Shown: in pieces, positions 49,306 through 56,660 of the stretch
How the letters are laid out: each line of letters opens with the position of its first letter
How positions within the stretch are numbered: position 1 is the stretch's first letter
Source of the DNA: Nocardiopsis coralli
Lineage (GTDB): Bacteria; Actinomycetota; Actinomycetes; Streptosporangiales; Streptosporangiaceae
Reading direction: 5' to 3'
DNA: 64,000 nt
Assembly (NCBI RefSeq): GCF_014892575.1
Contig: NZ_JADBGI010000004.1
Span: 2,282-66,281 of the forward strand
The notes under the pieces: model-generated
What the model saw: only the letters and a program-made list of their open reading frames with translations
What the model was told of the DNA's origin: nothing
Databases searched by the model: none
Position numbers and translations under genes: made by a program

Positions 49306-50484
49306 ATGTCCAGTGAGAGCGGCCGCCGGGCCGTCGCAGTCGACGCCCTCTTCGGGTTCGCCGTCTTCGCCGTCGTCGCCATCGCCGTGGGCTCCGACGT
49401 GGCCGACCCGGGTGTGGACGAACCCCTCGTCGTGGACCGCCCGGCGCTCGGGTACCTCATCGCGGTCATGCTCGGCGCACTCATGTTCTGGCGCCGCACC
49501 CGCCCGGTCGCGGTGCTGCTCGCCACGGGTGTCCTCATCGTCGCGAACTACGTGCTGGACCTGCCGATCATCGGGCTGGCCGTCCCCTTGGCCCCGGCGC
49601 TGTACTCGGCCGCCGAGGCCGACCGCACCCGGTGGGCCGTCGGCACAGCGACGGGGCTGCTCCTGCTGTCCACCGGCGTACGCCTGGCCCAGGGACAGGA
49701 CCCCGCCTTCGTCCTGGGTTACGAACTCGCCTCCACGGTCGCGATCATGGGCGCCGCGATCGCCCTCGGCCACATCCAGGTGCAGCGCCGCCGCGCAGGG
49801 GAACAGCGGATGCGCATCGCCGAACTCGACCGCCAGGCCGCCCGCGCCGAGGCCGCCGAGCGGGTCTCACTGGAACGGACCCGGATCGCACGCGACCTCC
49901 ACGACGCCGTCGGCCACCGGCTCACCGTCGTCATGCTGCACTCCTCCGTCGCGGTCGAGGCCCTCGAGGGCGACCGGCCCGACCTCGACACCGCCCGCAC
50001 CGAACTCGGGTACGTCACCGACTACTCACGCGCCGGACTGCGCGAACTGCGGTCGACCGTGCACGCCCTGCGCGGGTCCGACAGCGAGGTCGCCGGGACC
50101 GCGTCCCTGGCCTACCTCGACGACCTGACCGCCGAGGTGCGTGCCGCCGGACTCACCGTGGACGTGCGCGGACGCCCCGAACGAGGCGACCTGCCCGCCC
50201 TGGTCGACGCGACCGCCCACCGGGTCGTGCAGGAGGCCCTCACGAACACGCTCAAGCACGCGCGGGCCCGATCCGCGACCGTGGAGTTCACCGTCGACGG
50301 GGAGGATCTCACCGTGAGCGTGGCCGACGACGGGGCCACCCCGGCCGGGGACGAGGGGACCGGCAGCGGGCTCGCGGGGATGCGCGAACGGGTCCGCCTC
50401 CTCGGCGGGGAACTGGAGACCGGCCCGCGGCCCGACGGCGGGTTCCTGGTCCGGGCACGGCTGCCGATCGGGGGGCCGCGTTGA
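49306..50484 (+). CDS. two-component sensor histidine kinase (NarL/DesK-type)
   Basis: 392 aa. Several N-terminal membrane helices (ALFGFAVFAVVAIAVG, YLIAVMLGALMFW, VAVLLATGVLIVANYVL and more), a short coiled segment, then HisKA_3 with the phosphoacceptor His199 in RTRIARDLHDAVGHRLTVVM and a HATPase_c domain (VQEALTNTLKHARARSATVE, GSGLAGMRERVRLLGGELE). ATG at 49306. The stop overlaps the TTG start of the response regulator. Signal unknown. Confidence 0.92.
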   Translation: MSSESGRRAVAVDALFGFAVFAVVAIAVGSDVADPGVDEPLVVDRPALGYLIAVMLGALMFWRRTRPVAVLLATGVLIVANYVLDLPIIGLAVPLAPALYSAAEADRTRWAVGTATGLLLLSTGVRLAQGQDPAFVLGYELASTVAIMGAAIALGHIQVQRRRAGEQRMRIAELDRQAARAEAAERVSLERTRIARDLHDAVGHRLTVVMLHSSVAVEALEGDRPDLDTARTELGYVTDYSRAGLRELRSTVHALRGSDSEVAGTASLAYLDDLTAEVRAAGLTVDVRGRPERGDLPALVDATAHRVVQEALTNTLKHARARSATVEFTVDGEDLTVSVADDGATPAGDEGTGSGLAGMRERVRLLGGELETGPRPDGGFLVRARLPIGGPR

Positions 50485-51188
50485 TCACCCTGCTGCTCGC
50501 CGACGACCAACCGCTCGTCCGCACGGGCGTACGCTCCCTCGTCGAACGGGACGGCGACATCGAGGTCGTCGCCGAGGCGGGGACCGGGCGCGAGACCCTC
50601 GCGGCGATCGATCGCCACCGTCCCGACGTGACCCTCCTCGACCTACAGATGCCGGACCTGGACGGCCTCCAGGTGCTGCGCGAGCTCGGCCGGCGCAGGT
50701 CGGCAGAGCGACAGGACGCCACGTCCGCACAGAGACATGTCGACACACGTGTGGTGGTGCTGACCACCTTCGGGGAGGACTCGAACGTCTTCGCCGCACT
50801 GGCCTCCGGGGCGGCCGGGTTCCTGCTCAAGGACGCAGGACCCGACGAACTGCGAGGGGCCGTCCGGACGATCGCGGCGGGGGAGGCGCTGCTCTCACCC
50901 GGCGTCACCCGCCGGGTCGTCGAACGGATGGTCGCCTCGGTTCCGGCCCACGGATCCGGGGAACGGCTCTCGGTCCTGACCGGTCGCGAACGCGATGTGC
51001 TGGCCCTGGTCGGCCGCGGTATGTCCAACGGGGAGATCGGACAGCACCTGCACCTGAGCCCGGAGACGGCCCGCACCCACGTGGGCCGTGTGCTCGCCAA
51101 GCTCGGGGCCCGCGACCGTGCCGGTCTTGTCGTCATCGCCTACGAGACCGGGCTGGTGCGTCCGGGAGAGGCCTCGGGCGAGGCCTGA
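50481..51188 (+). CDS. LuxR/NarL-family response regulator with internal insert
   Basis: 235 aa. Receiver domain with acidic pocket ADDQ and phosphoacceptor Asp54 in TLLDLQMPDLDG, conserved Thr in VVLTTFGED and Lys in FLLKDAGPDEL; C-terminal LuxR helix-turn-helix (LTGRERDVLALVGRGMSNGE, LSPETARTHVGRVLAKLGAR). The TTG start at 50481 overlaps the kinase stop as TTGA, with GGGGGG five bases upstream. Residues 74-89 (SAERQDATSAQRHVDT) interrupt the usual LRELGRRR-TRVVVLTTF junction between helix 3 and strand 4; they are encoded exactly by a 48-bp octamer array. Confidence 0.92.
   Translation: MITLLLADDQPLVRTGVRSLVERDGDIEVVAEAGTGRETLAAIDRHRPDVTLLDLQMPDLDGLQVLRELGRRRSAERQDATSAQRHVDTRVVVLTTFGEDSNVFAALASGAAGFLLKDAGPDELRGAVRTIAAGEALLSPGVTRRVVERMVASVPAHGSGERLSVLTGRERDVLALVGRGMSNGEIGQHLHLSPETARTHVGRVLAKLGARDRAGLVVIAYETGLVRPGEASGEA
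50700..50747. repeat. octamer-period repeat array inside a CDS
   Basis: Six units in perfect 8-bp register within the response regulator gene: TCGGCAGA (50700), GCGACAGG (50708), ACGCCACG (50716), TCCGCACA (50724), GAGACATG (50732), TCGACACA (50740). The 48 bp equal 16 codons and begin on a codon boundary, so the frame is kept. Confidence 0.7.
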
Positions 51189-51200
51189 ACGGGGGACGGG

Positions 51201-51305
51201 TCGCCGTGTCGACACGGCGACACACGGACATCTCGACAGGGAGAGCGGGACACGGGAGAGGCGGATCGGCCGGTCGCTCTGTCGACAGAACGACCTGTCG
51301 ACGTC
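51201..51305. repeat. octamer-period repeat arrays, two blocks
   Basis: First block: TCGCCGTG (51201), TCGACACG (51209), GCGACACA (51217), CGGACATC (51225), TCGACAGG (51233). Second: TCGCTCTG (51274), TCGACAGA (51282), ACGACCTG (51290), TCGACGTC (51298). A 22-bp perfect palindrome spans 51200-51221 and a 24-bp one with a single mismatched pair spans 51272-51295, both centred on GTCGAC. They fill the gap between the convergent response regulator and anti-sigma genes. Confidence 0.7.
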
Positions 51306-51306
51306 A

Positions 51307-52188
51307 CTACCCTTCGACGGTCTCCTGAGCCAGGATGCTGTCCTCGACCTCGTCGGCCCGGTCGCAGTCGGCCTCGACCACGAGCACCTCGACGTCGTCG
51401 CCGTCGGGGGCGAACATGACCCAGGCGGGGTCGGAGGAAGCGCCGTACAGGGCATCGTCGACGAGCACGACCCGCAGGCCCAGCTCCTCGGCGGCACCGG
51501 ACGCGCATGCCTCGGCGCCCGGAGGGACGGTCGACTCCGCGGGCAGCGGCTCGTCCTCGGACGTGCCGCCCAGGGACGAACGGTCCAGGGTCTCGGAGGC
51601 CTGCTCGGAGAGGTCGCCACTGGTGTAGGAGGTCCCGCTGCGCACGAGCTCGGGTGTGTAGGCCTGCGCGGTGTCGGGGTCCGATTCATGCTCGGCCGCC
51701 GGGTCGTCCGAGAGCGGGGCGGCCGCGCTCTGTTCGTCGTCGTTCTGGGTCAGGACCCCGTTGACCACGGCCGCGCCGCCACCGACGACGAACACCGCGG
51801 CAGCGGCGGCCATCATGATGCGGGGCAGGCCGAATCGGCGCTTGCGGTGCTCGGACAGGCTCGCGACCGGCGCGCCCTCGGGCGGCGGCACGGATGCGGG
51901 CACGTCCGACGGTTCGGGTTCGGAAGAGGCGCCGACGGGGTCCGCGGGCTCGACCGCGCGGTCACGGACGGCCTCTGCGATCTGCTGTTCGAGGCGGTCG
52001 GCGACTTCCGGGGGAAGTTCGGGGGCCGGCGCCGCGGCCAGGACCTGGGAGACGTTGGACAACTCGTCCAGGGCCTTCGAGCACTCTTCACAGGACTCGA
52101 CGTGCAGGGCGACGTTGCGTTCCTCGTCCGGCTCCAGGAGCCCTTCGGCGAAGAAGGCGAGTGCCTCCACCTCGGGATGGGACGTCAC
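51307..52188 (-). CDS. zinc-binding anti-sigma factor (ZAS type)
   Basis: 293 aa. The N-terminal zinc motif HVESCEECSKAL (His-x3-Cys-x2-Cys, about residues 29-40) defines an anti-sigma domain; one membrane helix (IMMAAAAAVFVVGGGAAVV, about residue 125) follows, then an acidic extracytoplasmic part of about 150 residues. GTG at 52188 overlaps the sigM stop, so it should hold SigM inactive until a signal arrives. The extracytoplasmic part is unlike any sensor I know. Confidence 0.9.
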   Translation of the reverse strand: MTSHPEVEALAFFAEGLLEPDEERNVALHVESCEECSKALDELSNVSQVLAAAPAPELPPEVADRLEQQIAEAVRDRAVEPADPVGASSEPEPSDVPASVPPPEGAPVASLSEHRKRRFGLPRIMMAAAAAVFVVGGGAAVVNGVLTQNDDEQSAAAPLSDDPAAEHESDPDTAQAYTPELVRSGTSYTSGDLSEQASETLDRSSLGGTSEDEPLPAESTVPPGAEACASGAAEELGLRVVLVDDALYGASSDPAWVMFAPDGDDVEVLVVEADCDRADEVEDSILAQETVEG

Positions 52189-52811
52189 GATGGATTGGCA
52201 CCTCCTCTCTCAGATGTGACGTCTCGAGAGGACCGAGGGTTCCTCAGATGCGCGAGCGAGGGAAGGAGTTTCGAGCGACCTCGAGCACACCGGCTCTTGA
52301 CCGTGCCCGAAGCCACCTCGAGGATCTCGGCGGCCTCCTCGACCCGGTACCCGAGCATGTCGACGAGGGTCAGCGCCATGCGCTGGTCGAGCGGGAGGTG
52401 CTCCAGAGCGTCGCGCACGACCAGGCGTGTCTCGGTACGGGAGGCGTGGTCGTGTGTGGTGCCCCCGCGCAGGTCCTGGTCATTGGCGAGCACGTCGAGC
52501 GTCTCGCCCTCCGTCGGGGTCGCGGGGCGGACCTTGCGGCGCCGCAGGCGGTCGTGGCAGGCGTTGACGACGATGCGGTGCATCCAGGTACTGACCTGCG
52601 CCTCACCGCGGAACCGGCCCGCCGCGCGGAAGGCCGACAGGAACGCGTCCTGCAGGGCGTCGGAGGCCTCCTCGGGGTCGGCCATGATGCGCACGGCGAC
52701 AGCCCAGAGGCGCTCGCGGTGACGCCGCACCAGGACCGCGAAGGCCTGGTCGTCGCCGTCTGCGTGCCTCGTCAGAAGCTCACGGTCGGAGAGCTCGTGG
52801 ACCGACTCCAT
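52185..52811 (-). CDS. sigM: RNA polymerase ECF sigma factor SigM
   Basis: 208 aa. Region 2: LVRRHRERLWAVAVRIMADP, EEASDALQDAFLSAFRAAGR, TWMHRIVVNACHDRLRRRKV; region 4: LEHLPLDQRMALTLVDMLGY, VEEAAEILEVASGTVKSRCA, RGRSKLL. Place between murJ/pseudokinase and an anti-sigma gene, ahead of trxBA, is that of sigM in mycobacteria and streptomycetes, where it answers cell-envelope or osmotic stress. ATG at 52811. Confidence 0.94.
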   Translation of the reverse strand: MESVHELSDRELLTRHADGDDQAFAVLVRRHRERLWAVAVRIMADPEEASDALQDAFLSAFRAAGRFRGEAQVSTWMHRIVVNACHDRLRRRKVRPATPTEGETLDVLANDQDLRGGTTHDHASRTETRLVVRDALEHLPLDQRMALTLVDMLGYRVEEAAEILEVASGTVKSRCARGRSKLLPSLAHLRNPRSSRDVTSERGGANPS

Positions 52812-52851
52812 CAGCGCTGATCACATACCCCACATTTGGACGCCGCGTGCC

Positions 52852-54423
52852 TTACCCCTGGATGCCGCGTACCTCGACCTCGTCCACCGTCCCGCGGAAG
52901 GTGCCGCCGTCCGACGGCATCTCGACGAACCAGACCACGACGTACTGCCCGGAGGCGGGCTCGTCGAGCTCGATGCTCTCCTCACCGGAGACCTGCCCCT
53001 GCCAGTGGACCGGGAGGTCGGAGTCCAGGACCTCTTCGCCCTGGTTGGTCTCGGTGCGGGTGTCGCCGACCCGGATCTGCACGCCGTAGGTGCTCTCCGG
53101 CACGGTGAGGTCGAGCTCGTGCACCTCTTGGCTCTGGCCCATGTCGAGCAGGAGCCCGACGCCGGCCTTGGTCTGGCCCATGGGGTCCTTATAACCCTCG
53201 GTGTTCCAGACCTCGCCGTTGCTCTCCAGGACGTTCGGGGCGTTGTTGCCGTGCTCGCTGCCGTCGCCGAGGGGGTCGAACCCGTCGGCCTGGGCGATCT
53301 GGAGCGCGTCGAGATCGGCCGAGTCCACGTCGCCGTCGCTCGTGGCGTCTCCGCTGGGGGAGGCCTCCTCGGACGGGCGCATCATCGAGCCGAGCGTCCA
53401 CGCGCCGGCGACCACACCGACGAACAGGAGCCCGGCCGCACCCCACACGAGGGCCTTGCGGGCCGTGCTCTGTTGCTGCGGGGAGCGCCGACGTCCCCTG
53501 GGGGAGGCAGCGGGTGCCGCGGCAGCAGCCGCCGCTCCGGCGCGCTCGCTCCGGCGCGGACCGGTCCCGGTGCTGCCGAACTCGCCGGTGCGCCGCGAGG
53601 TGCCCTGCTCGGGCTCGGGCGCCGGTTCGGCCGGGGACACCGGCAGCGGGATCAGCCGGGGCACGTCGGCCATGGCGCGGCAGAAGTCCGCCGGGGTCGT
53701 CAGGGGAGGGCCGGGCACGACCTGGCCCACCAGATGCGGCAGGGCCGCTCGGGTGGAGATCGTGGCCAGGGGCTCGGAGATGCCCGGGCGTACCTGGTCG
53801 GCAGGTGCTGGTCCGCCCGGGCCCTGGGGCGCCGGAGGCAGTGAGCTCTGCTGGGTGCCGGGCCAGTGCCCGGTCAGTGCCGCGTAGAGCAGGTGGCCCA
53901 GGCCCTGGGCGTCGGCCGCGGCCGGGTCCTGGACGCTGGTGCCCAGGAGCGCGGCGTCCACACCGATGCCGGTGACCTTGACCGCGCCGCCACTGCTCCA
54001 CATGAGTTTGTCGGGGGTCAGGCACAGGTGGTGCAGTCCGCCCTCGTGCGCGGCCGCGATGGCCTCGGCGGCCTCCGTGACCAGGCCGGCGGCGCGCTCG
54101 GGCTCCATGGGGCCCTGCGCGAGCAGGTCGGCGAGGGAGGAACCGATGACCCACTCCTCGACGACGTAGGGCACGGGTGCCGTGTCGTCGGCGTCGAAGA
54201 CCTGTGTGACGCGGGAGTCGGGGATCCGGCTCGTGGCGCGTGCGGCGCGCACGGCCTCGGAGGTACGCGGGAAGCCCTCGGTGAAGGTCCACACGGCCAC
54301 GGGCCGTGCGAGTGTCTCGTCGGTGGCCTTCCATCTGGTGGCACCACCGGTCTCGCTCACGACGTCGTCGAGGCGGTACCGGTTGGCCAGCTTGGCCCCG
54401 GGTTCGATCAGGAAGGTGCTCAT
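52852..54423 (-). CDS. MurJ-associated pseudokinase with C-terminal discoidin-like domain
   Basis: 523 aa. An N-terminal Ser/Thr-kinase-like fold (LANRYRLDDVVSETGGATRW, VPYVVEEWVIGSSLADLLAQ) lacks catalytic residues: the HRD region reads GLHHLCLTPDKLMW and the DFG region TGIGVDA. A linker with an Ala-rich stretch, one membrane helix (ALVWGAAGLLFVGVVAGAWT) and an extracytoplasmic domain of about 160 residues follow (AGVGLLLDMGQSQEVHELDL, YGVQIRVGDT), like a galactose-binding/discoidin fold. In Mycobacterium tuberculosis the equivalent pseudokinase is fused to MviN and recruits FhaA; here it is a separate gene behind murJ. Confidence 0.85.
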   Translation of the reverse strand: MSTFLIEPGAKLANRYRLDDVVSETGGATRWKATDETLARPVAVWTFTEGFPRTSEAVRAARATSRIPDSRVTQVFDADDTAPVPYVVEEWVIGSSLADLLAQGPMEPERAAGLVTEAAEAIAAAHEGGLHHLCLTPDKLMWSSGGAVKVTGIGVDAALLGTSVQDPAAADAQGLGHLLYAALTGHWPGTQQSSLPPAPQGPGGPAPADQVRPGISEPLATISTRAALPHLVGQVVPGPPLTTPADFCRAMADVPRLIPLPVSPAEPAPEPEQGTSRRTGEFGSTGTGPRRSERAGAAAAAAAPAASPRGRRRSPQQQSTARKALVWGAAGLLFVGVVAGAWTLGSMMRPSEEASPSGDATSDGDVDSADLDALQIAQADGFDPLGDGSEHGNNAPNVLESNGEVWNTEGYKDPMGQTKAGVGLLLDMGQSQEVHELDLTVPESTYGVQIRVGDTRTETNQGEEVLDSDLPVHWQGQVSGEESIELDEPASGQYVVVWFVEMPSDGGTFRGTVDEVEVRGIQG

Positions 54424-54699
54424 GATGGGAGTGACGGGCGCCAGTGCCGTGTCTCGCTGTGCGTCCCGCTGGGCTCCTGCGTCCTGGGGGACGGGGCGCG
54501 GGTCTCGAACGAGGGGGTCATCGGCTCTGAGTGCTGTCCCCAGCCTCCCTTCGGGCAGCTCGGATAAACAATGCGGTAGCGGTTAAGCGGTGCCTGTCCA
54601 TGCTAGGACGCGTGAACAGCACCTTTGGTGGACAACGGATACTGACCCGCCTTCCGGCTCATTCCGGAGGCCGATCGCCGGGGGGTGCGTTCCCGGTGA

Positions 54700-56586
54700 T
54701 CAGCCCCGTCGCAACTTCGCCTTGATCAGATCGAGGAAAGCTGTGACTTCTGTCACCTTCAGGAACTTGGCTGTGATGACGAAGAGTACGGCACCCACGA
54801 CACCTCCGGCCAGCATCGATCCGAGAGCCGGCCACAGGTTGCCGGGAAGGCCCTGGAAGACGGAGATCATCAGCAGTCCGAACAGCGCAGCCGGGATCGT
54901 CGCCACGTGCAGCCTGAACAGGGTCGACGCCGTGCGGCGGCCGTCCAGCCCGTTGAGGCGCTTGTGGAGCAGGCGCCACATGATGATCGACCCCAGGACG
55001 TAGTACAGGCCGTAGGGCAGGGGCAGCCAGACCACGATGTACTGCGGTTCCATCCACAGCAGCAGGCTGAACGCGGTCACCGCGTGCGCGGCCTCCGACG
55101 GCAGGGCCACCAGGGCGGGCGTGCGGGTGTCGCCGAGCGCGTAGAACACACGCATCTGCAGCTGGAAGAGCGTGAACGGGATCAGCGCCACGCAGAAGAC
55201 CATGAGGATGCGGCCGATCGTGGCGGCGTCCTCGGCCGAGGTGCTGCCCTGCGCGTAGATCATCACGCAGAACGGGACCGCGAACACGATCATCGCCACG
55301 GAGATCGGGACGATGAGCACCGACGACAGCCGGAAACCCCGCGAGAAGTCGGCGCGCACCTGGTCCTTGCGCCCGGCGGCCACGTGCTCGCTCATCCGGG
55401 GCAGCAGCGCCGTGATCACCGACACCGCGATGATCGCGTACGGCAGCTGGAAGATCATCGACGCGAACTTGTAGGCGGCGATCCCCGCGCCGGAGGACCC
55501 CGCCTCGGCCGCCATCGCGCCCGCGCGCGTGGCCACGTTGGTGGAGACGAGCGCGCCCACCTGAGCGACGCCGATGTAGAGCATCATCCACGAGGCTGCG
55601 CCGGCGGCCTCCCCGAGGCCGGACCCGCGCAGGTCCAGGCGCGGGCGCCAACGGAACCCGGCCGCGGCCAGCGACCAGATCAGCACGGCGGCCTGGACGA
55701 CCTGGCCCAGGACCGTGCCGAGCCCCAGCAGGGCGATCTGGCTCTGGTTGGCCATGAGGTCCTCGGGGGTCGACCCCGGGCCGGCGATGGCCAGGAACCA
55801 CAGACAGATCCCGATGATGACCAGGTTGTTCAGCACCGGCGCCCACATCGGGGCCCCGAACTTGTTGCGCGCGTTGAGCATCGCGCTGGCCAGACCGCTG
55901 GCGCCGATGAAGAAGATCTGCAGCACCAGGAACCGCGCCATGATCACCGAGACGTCGTACTGCGCCCCGGAGAACCCGCCCGCGTAGATGCGGATGAACC
56001 ACTCCGCGAGGAACACCGAGAGGATGGTGATCCCCAGCAGGCCGAGCAGCATCAGCGTGACCAGGCGCTGCTCGGTGCGGTCGCCGCCGTCCTCGTCGAG
56101 CTTGCGGCGCTTGACCAGGAACGGGACGAACACGCTCGCCAACAACCCGCCGATGAGCAGGTCGTAGATCATGAACGGGACCATGTTCGCGGTCTGGTAG
56201 GCGTCACCCAGCAGTTGGGTCCCGATCGCCGCGGCCAGCACCATCGTGCGCACGAAGCCCGTACCGCGGGAGAAGACCGTGCCGAGCGCCATGATCGCGC
56301 TCGACTTCGCGATGTTGCCCGACCCCGTGTGGCTCGATCCGCCGACCTCGTCGCCGTCCTCGAGGCCCGCACGGTCTGCGGTACCCAGGTCGCCGATGTC
56401 GGTCGGGTCGCGGTCGGTGCGCAGCCCCGTCTCGGGCTCGCTCCGCGGCTCGCTGCGCTCGTAGGCGTCGAGCACGTCCTCCGGCATCACGAGCGTGTGC
56501 CGTCCTCCGTGCTCCTGCGCCTCTGTCTCGGTCGCCTCGGAATCCCGTGGCTCCCGCGGATCCTGTCGGGGGTGATCGCTGGACAC
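54700..56586 (-). CDS. murJ: lipid II flippase MurJ-like protein (copy 1)
   Basis: About 628 aa. A charged, disordered 90-residue N-terminus precedes some fourteen membrane helices of the MVF/MOP fold: SSAIMALGTVFSRGTGFVRT, LLGDAYQTANMVPFMIYDLL, LASVFVPFLVKRR are conserved MurJ elements. It should flip lipid-linked peptidoglycan precursor. GTG at 56586 (VSSDHPRQD) has AAGGA upstream; a GTG at 56604 has none. Lies between a second murJ-like gene and the pseudokinase, all on one strand. Confidence 0.93.
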   Translation of the reverse strand: MSSDHPRQDPREPRDSEATETEAQEHGGRHTLVMPEDVLDAYERSEPRSEPETGLRTDRDPTDIGDLGTADRAGLEDGDEVGGSSHTGSGNIAKSSAIMALGTVFSRGTGFVRTMVLAAAIGTQLLGDAYQTANMVPFMIYDLLIGGLLASVFVPFLVKRRKLDEDGGDRTEQRLVTLMLLGLLGITILSVFLAEWFIRIYAGGFSGAQYDVSVIMARFLVLQIFFIGASGLASAMLNARNKFGAPMWAPVLNNLVIIGICLWFLAIAGPGSTPEDLMANQSQIALLGLGTVLGQVVQAAVLIWSLAAAGFRWRPRLDLRGSGLGEAAGAASWMMLYIGVAQVGALVSTNVATRAGAMAAEAGSSGAGIAAYKFASMIFQLPYAIIAVSVITALLPRMSEHVAAGRKDQVRADFSRGFRLSSVLIVPISVAMIVFAVPFCVMIYAQGSTSAEDAATIGRILMVFCVALIPFTLFQLQMRVFYALGDTRTPALVALPSEAAHAVTAFSLLLWMEPQYIVVWLPLPYGLYYVLGSIIMWRLLHKRLNGLDGRRTASTLFRLHVATIPAALFGLLMISVFQGLPGNLWPALGSMLAGGVVGAVLFVITAKFLKVTEVTAFLDLIKAKLRRG

Positions 56587-56660
56587 CGTCGCGCGGTCCT
56601 TCACTAGGTCGAAACTGGCGTGACCCCGGTGGGGCCCGGTCGGGGGGAGGGGGGATGGCG

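Noticed and set aside
54628-54640. DnaA box upstream of the pseudokinase gene
   Set aside because: GGTGGACAA is a single imperfect match far from the origin; isolated near matches are expected by chance.
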